From Vibrio intestinalis (GTDB lineage: Bacteria > Pseudomonadota > Gammaproteobacteria > Enterobacterales > Vibrionaceae), in assembly GCF_025195085.2 (NCBI RefSeq), contig NZ_JANAVY020000018.1, forward strand, positions 1-64,000: 64,000 nt of DNA, read 5' to 3'. The position numbers were made by a program, and so were the translations under genes. The notes beneath the pieces were generated by a model. That model had not been told where the DNA came from and ran no database searches. It saw nothing but the letters and a program-made list of their open reading frames with translations. Of the stretch, positions 53,422-63,057 are shown piece after piece. The stretch's first letter is position 1, and each line of letters begins with the position of its first letter.

Positions 53422-55557
53422 TTAGAAGTCATATTTAACCGTAACAGAGAAGTTTCGACCGGCTTGAGTGTAGAACTTATCTTCTTCTGATTGGCCGCGA
53501 ACGTCTGTCCAATTGTAGTATTCTTCGTCTGTTAAGTTAAAGATACCACCACGAATGGTTAGGTCTTCAATTGGACGGTAGTAAGCGGTTAAATCAACCA
53601 CAGTAGAGGCGTCCGGCGCGAATTTACCCTCTGGGTTGCCGTAACGGTCAACACTATCAATGATGTCTCCCTCTTTTTTCTTCGCGGTATAAGAGACCTT
53701 CAATGAAGTACCCCAAACTTTAGAAGGAGCGTCGAAGTTAATACCGGCAATCGCATTCCAAGGCATAATGGAGTTTAGTGGATTGTTTTCGTTATCTTCA
53801 CCCTTGGTATAAGCGGCAACCAAACTGGTTGTTAAACCTTTAGGCGCATCAGCGATCTCATGCCAATCTAACATGTTAGACAGTTCGATACCTTTGATGG
53901 TCGCTTCTGTCACGTTGTCGTAGTAGTACTCAGTGCTAAACGCAGGGTTTGTACTTGCGCGAGATAGGCGTTCGATGAAGTTATCATATTCACTTTGGAA
54001 TACGGCGATTTCGTTGCGAACGAAGCGATTGTTAACGCGCCATCCTAGTTCGTAAGAAATGCTTTCTTCTGCTTTTAGATCCGGATTTGGTGATGCAGTG
54101 TATCGATGCGCCGCGTTTGCGAACGAGTAGTACAGCTCTTGGAAGTCTGGCGCACGGAAACCTTGACTGATTTGGGCAAATAGTTTGTGCTCATCATTGA
54201 CGGACCACGTAACACCAAGACGACCAGTTACCGCAGATTCTTCGTAAGCCTTATAAGAGTCTTGGTCGAAACCACCATCATTGCCATTAGGGATGCCGCC
54301 ATTAGGGTCAGTTTTGTATGAGTCGTAACGGATACCAGGAGTGACAATTAAGCTATCACCGAAAGCGATTTCATCTTGTAAAAACAGGCCGTATTTTGTT
54401 TCAGTCGCATCTGGTACGTAATAAACAATTTTGTCTGCGCTACTGCTGTTGTATTCGTGGTTTACGTTTGAAATGTCGCGATTAGAGTAAGAGAAACCGT
54501 AAACAAGGTAGTGCTCTGAACCGCCAAGGGTAATGAACTTATCGAACTGAGAGTTAAACTGAAGGCCGGATTCTTCGTAAACGTAATCTTTGTTTTGCGT
54601 ATTCGAGCTGCTGACGCGATCTGTTAGCCCGTTTGATTCTTTATTTAGGTAGTCCAGTTGCCATTCTAGATTGTCTGCGAAGTTGGTATTGGTCGCCCAA
54701 AGGTGTTTCACGCCAATACGTGTTTTTGTTTCAGTATCATCACCTAAGTAAGTATCATAACTGCCGCTGCTGTTACGGTTACTATTGGTTAGATCTGATT
54801 GAGCGTCTTTATCGATGTATTCACCAGTAAACTCTAGGCGGTGGTCATCGTTTAATTGGATTTGAAGTTTACCAAGTAGGTTGTCTGCTGTTGTTTCAAG
54901 CGGGTAGGTTTCACCGAAGTTATCTAGCTCTTCACCATCTTTACGCGTGTAAGCAATCAGGGTTTCTACGTCATCAAATCGATTAGCGACAGCGACAGAT
55001 TCTGTGAAGGTCGCATCAGCAGATGAATAGCCAAATTTAGCGTGGCCACCGACATCCTTGCCGTCTTTTAAGAAATCAGCAGGGCTCTTCGTTTCAAACG
55101 CGACAATACCACCGATAGCGTCTGATCCTTGAAGCGAAGAGGCTGCGCCTTTAACTATCTCAACTGATTTCAGCATATCGACATCGACGTCTACGCGACC
55201 AGAGTTAATGAACGCGTACGAGTTTTCGAACTGGTTAGCTTGTGATACGCCATCCACGATGATTTTAACGCGGTTGCCCTCTAAGCCACGAACATTGATA
55301 GACTGAACACCTTGGCGGCTGTCGCCTTGCACTGTTACACCAGGTGTGTATTTTAGAACATCTTCAATACTGTTAGAGAGGTTGGCTTCGATATCTTCAT
55401 CAGTGACAACAGTTACCGATGCGGCGACGTCGTCGAGTTGTTGGCTGGTACGGGTTGCCGATACAACAACTTCATCAAATAAATCGAAATCTTGAGCAAA
55501 TGCCATTGGCGAACACGCCAAAATAATGGATGTTGAGAGGAGTGTTTTCTTATACAT
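53422..55557 (-). CDS. TonB-dependent heme/hemoglobin receptor (HutR/HutA-like)
   Basis: A 711-residue outer-membrane receptor. Signal peptide, then a TonB-box region (DEVVVSATRTSQQLD), plug domain (INVRGLEGNRVKIIVDGVSQ) and a 22-strand barrel ending in aromatic F. The FRAP box (FRAPDFQELYY), a His in AAHRYTA, and the NPDL box (SPNPDLKAEES) are the heme-receptor signature, with His the likely heme ligand. A Fur box lies 67 bp upstream. It imports heme under iron limitation. Confidence 0.9.
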   Translation of the reverse strand: MYKKTLLSTSIILACSPMAFAQDFDLFDEVVVSATRTSQQLDDVAASVTVVTDEDIEANLSNSIEDVLKYTPGVTVQGDSRQGVQSINVRGLEGNRVKIIVDGVSQANQFENSYAFINSGRVDVDVDMLKSVEIVKGAASSLQGSDAIGGIVAFETKSPADFLKDGKDVGGHAKFGYSSADATFTESVAVANRFDDVETLIAYTRKDGEELDNFGETYPLETTADNLLGKLQIQLNDDHRLEFTGEYIDKDAQSDLTNSNRNSSGSYDTYLGDDTETKTRIGVKHLWATNTNFADNLEWQLDYLNKESNGLTDRVSSSNTQNKDYVYEESGLQFNSQFDKFITLGGSEHYLVYGFSYSNRDISNVNHEYNSSSADKIVYYVPDATETKYGLFLQDEIAFGDSLIVTPGIRYDSYKTDPNGGIPNGNDGGFDQDSYKAYEESAVTGRLGVTWSVNDEHKLFAQISQGFRAPDFQELYYSFANAAHRYTASPNPDLKAEESISYELGWRVNNRFVRNEIAVFQSEYDNFIERLSRASTNPAFSTEYYYDNVTEATIKGIELSNMLDWHEIADAPKGLTTSLVAAYTKGEDNENNPLNSIMPWNAIAGINFDAPSKVWGTSLKVSYTAKKKEGDIIDSVDRYGNPEGKFAPDASTVVDLTAYYRPIEDLTIRGGIFNLTDEEYYNWTDVRGQSEEDKFYTQAGRNFSVTVKYDF

Positions 55558-55623
55558 TTGAAACTAAACCTTACTTGTTATTTTATTGTGAGTGGTAAAC
55601 CGACAAGGATTCTATTTGATCTA

Positions 55624-55642
55624 AATGATAATTAATACCATT
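55624..55642. promoter_or_regulatory. Fur box upstream of the heme receptor
   Basis: AATGATAATTAATACCATT is a near-palindromic match to the 19-bp Fur consensus (GATAATGATAATCATTATC type). It lies in the promoter region of the receptor gene, indicating iron repression. Confidence 0.75.
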
Positions 55643-55826
55643 CGCATTAAGTGGTTTTTGGTTTGAAATGTACAAAATATAGGCTACATGTTTCTAACTA
55701 TTTGTTTTTGCGAATTTTACAATCTATTATTTTGTTTCAATTTTCTTTAAAATTAATTGTATATTCTTTGAATTTTCTCAGATTTGAGCTTTGTAGGTGA
55801 CAGTATTGTCATTAGGAGGGTGGTAA

Positions 55827-56714
55827 ATGCAGAGTCCAGTGACTCTTGAAGCGCTGCATATTCTTGACGCTATCGATAGAAGAGGTAGCTTCGCCGCAGC
55901 GGCCAATGAGCTAGATCGTGCTCCGTCATCATTGAGCTATCAAATTCAAAAGCTTGAACAAGATCTCGACATTATGATCTTTGACCGTTCAGGCCACAAA
56001 GCTGCTTTTACTGAAGCGGGCAAGCTGATCCTCGAACGCGGTAGAGCCATTCTTTCTGCCACCGAAAAGTTGGTCAATGATGCGAGTGTTTTAGCCAATG
56101 GTTGGGAGCTTGATATCACCATTGCGTTTGATGGCATAATTCCAATTGATAATTTCTTCTCTATGGTCGATGCCCTGGGCAATGTGAGTAGTACAAGAGT
56201 ACGATTACAAGAAGAGATTCTCGCTGGTGGATTGGAGTCTTTAGAAACAGGACGCTCCGATCTATTAGTTTGCCCACAGTTAGATAACTTACCGCTTGAG
56301 ATAAAACATCAAACTATCGGTAAGTTAGAAATGATCTGGGTGGCAGAAAAAGATCATTATGTACACAAGCGTGTGGGCGAGTTTGATCACACCGCTCAGG
56401 AAAAATACCGAATCATCGCCATAGCCGATACTGCAAGAGAGCAGCCGCCGCTTTCGATTAATGTACTGGAAAAACAACCACGTCTTACGGTAAGCAGTTT
56501 TGCGTCCAAAGTGGAGGCGCTAAAAAGTGGCTTAGGTATTGGCACATTACCCACCACCATTGCTAAGCCGCTTATTGAACAGGGTGTATTACAGCAAATT
56601 AGCGGCACTGAGGCGTTTCCAATAGATATTATTATGGCTTGGAAACGTAATAAAATCGGTGAAGCGAAATCATGGTGTATTCAATACCTGAACAAGAACT
56701 GGGCTATGAAATAA
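55827..56714 (+). CDS. LysR family regulator (YhaJ-like)
   Basis: A 295-residue regulator. The domain LEALHILDAIDRRGSFAAAANELDRAPSSLSYQIQKLEQDLD closely resembles E. coli YhaJ, followed by the effector domain. GGAGG lies 9 nt before the ATG. It is divergent from the heme receptor across 269 AT-rich bp and convergent with pat, whose stop is 13 bp away. YhaJ senses aromatic compounds in E. coli; the ligand here is unknown. Confidence 0.87.
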   Translation: MQSPVTLEALHILDAIDRRGSFAAAANELDRAPSSLSYQIQKLEQDLDIMIFDRSGHKAAFTEAGKLILERGRAILSATEKLVNDASVLANGWELDITIAFDGIIPIDNFFSMVDALGNVSSTRVRLQEEILAGGLESLETGRSDLLVCPQLDNLPLEIKHQTIGKLEMIWVAEKDHYVHKRVGEFDHTAQEKYRIIAIADTAREQPPLSINVLEKQPRLTVSSFASKVEALKSGLGIGTLPTTIAKPLIEQGVLQQISGTEAFPIDIIMAWKRNKIGEAKSWCIQYLNKNWAMK

Positions 56715-56720
56715 CTGTAA

Positions 56721-56743
56721 GGTGCTGCTATAAGCGCAGCACC
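56721..56743. terminator. hairpin between convergent LysR and pat genes
   Basis: GGTGCTGC and GCAGCACC form a perfect 8-bp stem with a 7-nt loop. It overlaps the last codons of pat. There is no U-run, so it may only weakly terminate. Confidence 0.5.
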
Positions 56744-59406
56744 ATATCGGCTGTACCATCTTCAAACTGAATATCAATCTCAAACCCAAGCCGCTGAGCA
56801 AGTGTCAGCATACCGCGATTATTGGGCATCGTAATACCGGTCATCTGCCGAGTTTTCTTGCCCTTACAATAATCGATGATCTTGTTCATTAGCAGTTTAC
56901 CTAATCCTTGGCCTTTCAAATCTGACCGAATCAAGATGGCAAATTCTGCATCACTATTATCATGGTTGATGAGCGCGCGCGAGACACCGATGATCTCGTG
57001 GCTTCCTGCATTTTCACGTACGGCGACAAAGGCCATCTCTCGGTTATAATCGATCTGAGTAAACTTAGCTAATGCTTCATGGTTGAACTCACCAACCTCG
57101 GAGAAAAACCGTTTGTAGAGGTCGTCTTTGGATACACCATTAATGAATTCGGCATGCAATGGCTCATCTTCCGGTAGGATGGGTCTTAGTAACACTTTTC
57201 GCTTGTCTTTTAGATGAACCCACTCTTCATGCTCAACCGGATAGGGCCTAATTGCCAAGCGCTGCTGCGCATCACCATGATAGGTCTTCAAGGTTAAGTC
57301 GGCATCTAGGATGGTAAATTCGCTACCATTTGCCAGTACTGGATGTATATCCAGTTCATGCACTTGAGGGCAATCAACCACCATCTGCGAAATTTTAACC
57401 AAGACTTCGGATAGGCCATTCATATCGATTGGGTCAGGCAGTTTTTGCAGGCGAATTTTACCACTTTTTATGGCTCTTACGATTAAGTAGCGGGCAAGTG
57501 TCATATTCAGTGGTGGTAATGCTGAGGCAGCATCGATCGCTTCATCCCACTCAGACCCACCTTGACCAAGCAGTATTACGGGGCCAAATGTATCGTCATG
57601 TTTGACTTTGATCCGTATCTCTTCACCTCCAGCAAGCTTTGCCATACCTTGCACTAACAACCCGTGAACATTAGCGGCAGGATAGGAGAGTTTCACTCGG
57701 TCTAAAATCGCTTGAGACGCGCTGGCTACCTCTTGGCTATTTCTTAAATTAAGCATAACGCCATGCACATCGGATTTATGAGCAATGTCTGGAGAGCGTA
57801 ACTTAACAGCGACGGGGTAACCTATTTCTCCTGCGATGTGTACGGCTTCGCTTGCTTCTGAGGCGATCCATGTCGGCAGTACGTTGAAATTAAAGCAACG
57901 CAAAAAATGGCCTATTTGGTGTGTATCCAATACAACTGTATCTTTATCCAGTAGTTGTTGTTCTATCCATAACTTAGCATTTTCGAGCTCACTGACATGA
58001 ACGGGTTCAGCCGTTGTCGGCGTTTCCATTAATTGCTTTTGGTTACGTCGGTATTCGACTAAGTGCATGAAGGCAACGACTGCACTCTCAGCGGTACGAT
58101 AAGTTGGAATTCCGGCTTGGGTAAAAATACTTCTTGCTGGCTTGGCCGTCAGTTCACCAGACCAATTGGTTAGTATGTTGAACCGTTTGTGCCTAGGGTG
58201 AGCTTTAATCGCTTCGACGATATCAACGGCCGTTTGTTTCGATCGGGCAATAGCGGAAGGACTGTGCATAATTAGGATAGCATCGGCGCAATCACTGTCC
58301 ATAAGAGTATTAATCGTATCAACATAGCGCCGACAATCTGCATCGCCCACCATATCGATGGGATTATTTTGACTCCAACTTGATGGCAACTTAGAGGACA
58401 GTTTTTCCAGCGTATATTCGTCTAGCTCTGCTAACTTACCGCCACGTTCAAGCAATGTGTCCACGGCCATTATCGCCGGGCCGCCGCCGTTAGTGATTAT
58501 CGCAAGTCTCTCGCCACGTAACGGTACAGAGTGAGTTAAGGTTTCTACCGCGGCAAACAGTTCATGAGAGTTTTTAACTCTCAGCATACCTGTACGGCGG
58601 ATTGCGGAATCGTAAATGATATCGAGCGTATCATTGCCACCAGTATGGGCTTGCGCAGCGCGCCGTCCTTCTGGAGTTTTTCCGCCTTTAAGTACCAATA
58701 TTCGTCGGTTGCGCGAAGCACTTCGCGCGGCAGACATAAAGCGCCGCGCGTCTTTGATCGTATCGACGTAAAGTAGGATCGCTTCTGTGTGAGTATCAGT
58801 AGAAAGATGATCGAGAAGATCGGCAAAGTCGACATCAAGTGCATTACCAAGCGAGATAAATGCAGAGAAGCCGATGTTTTTGTCATTGGCCCAATCCAAA
58901 ATAGTGGTACACATAGCGGCGGACTGGGAAATAAAGGCGATTTTGCCTTTTTGTGCCGTGACCGGAGAGAATGACGCATTAAAGTTAAGCCAAGGAAGAA
59001 TCAAACCAAGGCTATTTGGCCCAAGCACTCGCATGCCAGAGGCTTTAGCGATGCCAATGCACAAGCTCTCGATAGACTCTCCAGTACTACTTAGTTCATG
59101 CATATCGGAAGAGAGTACGATGGCCGATTTCACGCCTTTGGCTGCAAGCTGAGTGAATATCTCAATGTTTCGACAAGCATGGGTACAGAGAATGGCTACA
59201 TCAGGAACAATAGGTAGTGCGTCGATATTAGGGTAGGCCAACACACCACAAACCGATGTGTAATTGGGCGTAACGGGCATAATTGCGCCTTCAAACCCAT
59301 CTTGAAGCAGGTTTTTCATCACGATATTGCCGGCGCGCATTGGACGAGTTGAAGCGCCAATCACTGCGATGGATTTGGGCTTAAGTAGCTGGTTTAAATT
59401 GTCCAT
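56728..59406 (-). CDS. Pat/PatZ-type protein lysine acetyltransferase
   Basis: An 892-residue protein. Order: CoA-binding domain (LKPKSIAVIGASTRPMRAGN), succinyl-CoA ligase-like domain (KIAFISQSAAM, VLKGGKTPEGRRAA), ATP-grasp-like region (GYPVAVKLRSPDIAHKSDVHG), and a C-terminal GNAT domain (FAILIRSDLKGQGLGKLLM). This matches PatZ/YfiQ (886 residues), which acetylates and inactivates acetyl-CoA synthetase and other enzymes. A CRP-like site lies about 110-125 bp upstream, consistent with the known CRP control of patZ. Confidence 0.92.
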   Translation of the reverse strand: MDNLNQLLKPKSIAVIGASTRPMRAGNIVMKNLLQDGFEGAIMPVTPNYTSVCGVLAYPNIDALPIVPDVAILCTHACRNIEIFTQLAAKGVKSAIVLSSDMHELSSTGESIESLCIGIAKASGMRVLGPNSLGLILPWLNFNASFSPVTAQKGKIAFISQSAAMCTTILDWANDKNIGFSAFISLGNALDVDFADLLDHLSTDTHTEAILLYVDTIKDARRFMSAARSASRNRRILVLKGGKTPEGRRAAQAHTGGNDTLDIIYDSAIRRTGMLRVKNSHELFAAVETLTHSVPLRGERLAIITNGGGPAIMAVDTLLERGGKLAELDEYTLEKLSSKLPSSWSQNNPIDMVGDADCRRYVDTINTLMDSDCADAILIMHSPSAIARSKQTAVDIVEAIKAHPRHKRFNILTNWSGELTAKPARSIFTQAGIPTYRTAESAVVAFMHLVEYRRNQKQLMETPTTAEPVHVSELENAKLWIEQQLLDKDTVVLDTHQIGHFLRCFNFNVLPTWIASEASEAVHIAGEIGYPVAVKLRSPDIAHKSDVHGVMLNLRNSQEVASASQAILDRVKLSYPAANVHGLLVQGMAKLAGGEEIRIKVKHDDTFGPVILLGQGGSEWDEAIDAASALPPLNMTLARYLIVRAIKSGKIRLQKLPDPIDMNGLSEVLVKISQMVVDCPQVHELDIHPVLANGSEFTILDADLTLKTYHGDAQQRLAIRPYPVEHEEWVHLKDKRKVLLRPILPEDEPLHAEFINGVSKDDLYKRFFSEVGEFNHEALAKFTQIDYNREMAFVAVRENAGSHEIIGVSRALINHDNSDAEFAILIRSDLKGQGLGKLLMNKIIDYCKGKKTRQMTGITMPNNRGMLTLAQRLGFEIDIQFEDGTADMVLRL

Positions 59407-59514
59407 AAATCAACTTCCTAACGATATATTCACTTTATCGTAACGGAGTCTGAGTGTATCTGCTGTGATAAAGTGGCGTTGTTTTAATCAGATCACCGAA
59501 ACAGCGCATCAGTT

Positions 59515-59530
59515 TGTGTTATAAGTCACA
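59515..59530. promoter_or_regulatory. CRP-like site between pat and the SPOR gene
   Basis: TGTGT-TATAAG-TCACA matches the CRP consensus (TGTGA-N6-TCACA) at 9 of 10 positions. It lies about 110 bp upstream of the pat start and 94 bp upstream of the SPOR gene. Confidence 0.65.
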
Positions 59531-59623
59531 GTGTCTAATAATATATTCACGCAGTATGCTTGATTAAAGGTCTGTCTAACGGCATGATTTACAGTAAATT
59601 CTATCTAGGGCTTTGAAGAATTC

Positions 59624-60148
59624 ATGAAAAAAATAGCAATTGTTGGCTTATCTGTATTACTTTCGGCTTGTGTGTCAGGACAATACACAACGGATGTAAG
59701 TTCAGAGAGTTACCGTGAAGATTACAAAACAGCGCAAGTTGAACTGCCTGTAACTAACGAAGTAGCAGAAACGACAGTCGATACGCCAGCAGTTGTCGCT
59801 GTTGAAACGAAACCAGCAGTCACCATCGTACCGCCTTCTAAAAAGCAGCAAAACGCGATGCCAGCACGCTACGGTTATACTATCCAAGTTGTAGCAGTAG
59901 GCTCTCAGGCTAAAGTTGACCATTTCGCTCGTAACTTACCAAGCAACGGTGAGCCAGTATGGGAAAACTACAAAGTCGTTAACGGCACTAAGTGGTACAC
60001 CGTGCTTTACGGTGATTACGCAACCCAAGCCGATGCTAAGAAAGCGATTAGCCGTCTACCGGCTGAATTCAAAGCATTGAAGCCATTTGTTAAGAGTATT
60101 GACGCAATTAAAAACTCGCCATACCCAACCCTTAACAAGCTAAATTGA
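59624..60148 (+). CDS. SPOR-domain lipoprotein
   Basis: A 174-residue lipoprotein (lipobox LLSAC). A Thr/Val-rich linker (about residues 40-80) leads to a C-terminal SPOR domain (GYTIQVVAVGSQAKVDHFAR, then KWYTVLYGDYATQADAKKAI). SPOR domains bind denuded peptidoglycan at division sites. GAAG lies upstream of the ATG. It is monocistronic with its own terminator. Confidence 0.88.
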   Translation: MKKIAIVGLSVLLSACVSGQYTTDVSSESYREDYKTAQVELPVTNEVAETTVDTPAVVAVETKPAVTIVPPSKKQQNAMPARYGYTIQVVAVGSQAKVDHFARNLPSNGEPVWENYKVVNGTKWYTVLYGDYATQADAKKAISRLPAEFKALKPFVKSIDAIKNSPYPTLNKLN

Positions 60149-60150
60149 TA

Positions 60151-60176
60151 AAAAGGGGCAATCGCCCCTTTTTTAA
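60151..60176 (+). terminator. terminator of the SPOR lipoprotein gene
   Basis: AAAAGGGGC, loop AATC, GCCCCTTTTTT: a strong intrinsic terminator 3 bp after the stop. Confidence 0.93.
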
Positions 60177-60298
60177 TGTCTAAATATTGGCCTAACAGCC
60201 TTTCTGCCTTAATAATATTTGCGATACAAGTGTAACTTGGCTCAGTTTTCTTTATTATGGACTGACCTTAGCTTTTGTCGTTTCACGGAAAGATTTTA

Positions 60299-61291
60299 AT
60301 GAAAAAAACGTCCATTCTTCTACTTTGTGGTGGCGGTTCGTCAGAACACGAAGTTTCTCTAGTTTCTGCTAACTATCTGCAATCTCAGTTAGAGCTTACT
60401 GAGGAATTCTCGGTAATTCGCGTAGAAATGAAGAAAGACGGTTGGTTTACCGAAAACGGTGAACTTGCGCTACTTGATACCAACACCGGCCAACTGAACT
60501 TTGCCGATGCTTCTCTGCATATTGATTTCGTTGTACCGTGTATTCACGGTTTCCCTGGTGAGACTGGTGATATTCAATCGCTGCTTGAGCTATCTGGTAT
60601 TCCTTACTTAGGTTGTCGTGCAGAAGCGAGCACAAATAGCTTCAATAAGATTACTTCTAAGCTGTGGTATGACGCACTAGGTATCCCGAACACGCCATAC
60701 TTGTTCCTATCTGAAGATAACCAAGAAGCCTACGCTCGTAGTGTTGAGGCATTCAATCAATGGGGCAGTGTGTTTGTTAAAGCGGCTTGCCAAGGTTCTT
60801 CGGTCGGTTGCTATAAAGTGACTGAGTTATCCGAGTTGCAAAAAGCCATCAGCGATGCCTTTACCTATTCAGATCAAGTGTTGATTGAGCAAGCGGTTAA
60901 GCCTCGAGAATTAGAGGTGGCGGCATATGAATACAATGGCGAGTTGGTTTTAACTAAGCCGGGCGAAGTGAAAGCGCCGGAAGATGCTTTCTACAGCTAC
61001 GAAGAAAAGTACGCTGAGACGAGCCACTCAACCACTGATATTGAAGCGCAGAACTTAACTGAAGATCAGCTTAAATCGATCCGCATCAATGCAGAAAAAG
61101 TGTTCAAGCAAATGAAGCTTCGTCATTTATCTCGTATCGATTTCTTCCTAACGCCAGACGGTAACATCTACCTTAACGAGGTAAATACCTTCCCAGGTAT
61201 GACGCCGATTTCGATGTTCCCTAAAATGCTGGAAAACCATGGCGACAAATTCCATGAGTTTTTAGCTTACTGCGTTAAATCTTCGATTTAA
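60299..61291 (+). CDS. ddl: D-alanine--D-alanine ligase
   Basis: A 330-residue ATP-grasp ligase making D-Ala-D-Ala for peptidoglycan. Motifs: LLCGGGSSEHEVSLVSA, IHGFPGETGDIQSLLEL, VKAACQGSSVGCYKV and NEVNTFPGMTPISMFPKM. ATG 60299 has GGAAAG upstream and gives the normal N terminus. It stands outside any mur cluster. Its last 4 bp overlap the convergent recombinase gene. Confidence 0.95.
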   Translation: MKKTSILLLCGGGSSEHEVSLVSANYLQSQLELTEEFSVIRVEMKKDGWFTENGELALLDTNTGQLNFADASLHIDFVVPCIHGFPGETGDIQSLLELSGIPYLGCRAEASTNSFNKITSKLWYDALGIPNTPYLFLSEDNQEAYARSVEAFNQWGSVFVKAACQGSSVGCYKVTELSELQKAISDAFTYSDQVLIEQAVKPRELEVAAYEYNGELVLTKPGEVKAPEDAFYSYEEKYAETSHSTTDIEAQNLTEDQLKSIRINAEKVFKQMKLRHLSRIDFFLTPDGNIYLNEVNTFPGMTPISMFPKMLENHGDKFHEFLAYCVKSSI

Positions 61292-62244
61292 TCGATAGGT
61301 TTCATCGTTAAGAATCTCATCTTCTCCAGCTCTGCTTGTGTCCTATTTCCTAGATATTGATAGGGCATTGCAGGGCTGAGCCAACGTCCTCTCTTCTGAA
61401 TCTCTTTCGTATTCACTCCTTGATTCGCAAGATCTTTTACTGCGCCAACTCGCAGTGATTGACCGGAAAAGGCAATACTTAAACCTAATTGGTCACTTGC
61501 TCGGCGTAACACTCGATATATCGATGAATCATTAAGTCGGTCCGTACCAACGTTGCCGTGACGGTCAATTGCAGTAAAAACATAATTGGAACTATGATTT
61601 CGGTGGATTAACCAGCGGCTCAAACATTGATGACCAAGTTCAGTTAATGGATAGCGATGCGCACCGAGGATAATAGAGTGGGGTGTGTTAGTACGATCAA
61701 CTTGAGCAGAGGTTAAGTTTTTAAGCTCAGAGCGTTTCATTAAGGCATCAAACATTACGTGATAAATGGCCAAATTTCGTATGTCCTGCAGATCATCCGA
61801 GCTAGAGAATTGCTCTGTTAACGTATAAAGGTGTTCTCGACTAAAAGATTCTGTTTGTTTGTTATCGCCTTTCTTGTTAACGCGAAGGCCTGACAATGTA
61901 GATTGCACGCGGGCATTGGCCGTAGGGTCTTTGAAGCCTAGAATGCGATGCACTAGAGATATAGTGACCGCGTAACGTCTTATGGTGGCGTATTTCTTAT
62001 TTTCTGCACATTTTTCTAAGTACAAACGAACAGCGGTCGCTGATGCAGGTAGCGGTGAGACGTGCTTCAATTGGCAGAATTCTAAAAACAAATTCCAGTC
62101 TTTAGTGAAGCCCAGTAATGAGCTGCGTGAATACTCATTATTCGTCAGCCGCGCGAATTCATCTAACGAAGCGCAGTTTATAAAGTGAGCAATCGTTTGT
62201 TTTTTAATGTCTTCGTCTGTGATGACAAGCAGATTTTTTTTCAT
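61288..62244 (-). CDS. tyrosine recombinase with altered box II
   Basis: A 318-residue integrase-family protein: a SAM-like core-binding domain (about 1-115), then a catalytic domain. Arg171 (MKRSEL), Arg265 (SLRVGA), Trp288 (KRGRW) and Tyr297 (YQYLGN) are in place. The usual His of the HxxR box is Gln262 (GQSLR). It is convergent with ddl with a 4-bp overlap. No cassettes or attachment sites are visible nearby, so it may be a resident chromosomal recombinase rather than a mobile one. Confidence 0.8.
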   Translation of the reverse strand: MKKNLLVITDEDIKKQTIAHFINCASLDEFARLTNNEYSRSSLLGFTKDWNLFLEFCQLKHVSPLPASATAVRLYLEKCAENKKYATIRRYAVTISLVHRILGFKDPTANARVQSTLSGLRVNKKGDNKQTESFSREHLYTLTEQFSSSDDLQDIRNLAIYHVMFDALMKRSELKNLTSAQVDRTNTPHSIILGAHRYPLTELGHQCLSRWLIHRNHSSNYVFTAIDRHGNVGTDRLNDSSIYRVLRRASDQLGLSIAFSGQSLRVGAVKDLANQGVNTKEIQKRGRWLSPAMPYQYLGNRTQAELEKMRFLTMKPID

Positions 62245-62344
62245 TTTGGTGCACTATAACCATAATATTAAGCTAAATATACTTGCTTACCGCAGATTTA
62301 CAATTATTATTAAAAACATCTAACTAATTGAGAAGTTTGAAACT

Positions 62345-62719
62345 ATGGCTGTAGCGACATACCGAGGTTTTAATATTAAGACCGTAGGTACTTCAACTGA
62401 TATTTGGCAAGTTCAAATTAAAACTCGAGTTTTGCAAGGTAATATGGCCGCGCTGAAAAAGAGCATCGATTGGTTTTGTGACACAGCTACTGTCATTGAC
62501 CCTAAAGAGTTCTCTTCACTATCTAAACAGCGAGAAGCCGCAGGCAAAGCACTTCAAGAGAACTTCTATGGCTACATGCTGAAAAATGATACTGGCGAGC
62601 CAAACACTTGGTACTGTTTTTTTAACGGTCGCTTGATTAAAGGTGGTAAACTTGCCATTCAGAAGCACATCGAAGCGTATCTCATCGCCAAGAAAAAAGC
62701 AGAACAGCAAAAGAAGTAA
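62345..62719 (+). CDS. DUF3319-like protein
   Basis: A 124-residue soluble basic protein (ATYRGFNIKTVGTSTDIWQVQI; KKSIDWFCDTATVID). I assign it with moderate confidence to DUF3319, a small Vibrio-centred family. The C terminus is Lys/Gln-rich (AKKKAEQQKK). It starts 100 bp after the divergent recombinase start and precedes the SUI1 gene by 3 bp, so both are co-transcribed. Confidence 0.65.
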   Translation: MAVATYRGFNIKTVGTSTDIWQVQIKTRVLQGNMAALKKSIDWFCDTATVIDPKEFSSLSKQREAAGKALQENFYGYMLKNDTGEPNTWYCFFNGRLIKGGKLAIQKHIEAYLIAKKKAEQQKK

Positions 62720-62722
62720 GTT

Positions 62723-63034
62723 ATGACTCTTGTATATTCCACTGAAACTGGTCGTATTAAACCAGAAGAAGACAAACCACAACGCCCTAAAGGCGACGGC
62801 ATTGTTCGTATTGAAAAGCAAACCAAAGGACGTAAAGGCAAGGGCATGAGCGTCGTGACTGGATTAGATATGGATGACGTTCAGCTAAAACTTATTGCGG
62901 CAGAGCTTAAAAAAGTCTGTGGTTGTGGCGGCTCAGTGAAAGATGGCACGATCGAGATCCAAGGCGATGCTAGAGACAAAATCAAAGCTCACCTTGAGAA
63001 AAAAGGCCATACAGTGAAGCTTGCGGGCGGCTAA
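62723..63034 (+). CDS. SUI1/eIF1-like translation factor (YciH family)
   Basis: A 103-residue protein of the bacterial eIF1-like family: QTKGRKGKGMSVVTGLDMDD, KVCGCGGSVKDGTIEIQGD and a C-terminal AHLEKKGHTVKLAGG. These match E. coli YciH, which may influence start-codon fidelity under stress. It ends the operon with the DUF3319 gene, followed by a terminator. Confidence 0.92.
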   Translation: MTLVYSTETGRIKPEEDKPQRPKGDGIVRIEKQTKGRKGKGMSVVTGLDMDDVQLKLIAAELKKVCGCGGSVKDGTIEIQGDARDKIKAHLEKKGHTVKLAGG

Positions 63035-63057
63035 TTAAGTTATCTAGATTTATATAA

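Noticed and set aside
61288..63034. An integron or cassette array around the tyrosine recombinase
   Set aside because: No attC-like imperfect palindromes or short cassette ORFs in tandem were seen. The flanking genes are ddl, a DUF3319 protein and a SUI1 factor, and the protein lacks an evident IntI-specific extra helix.
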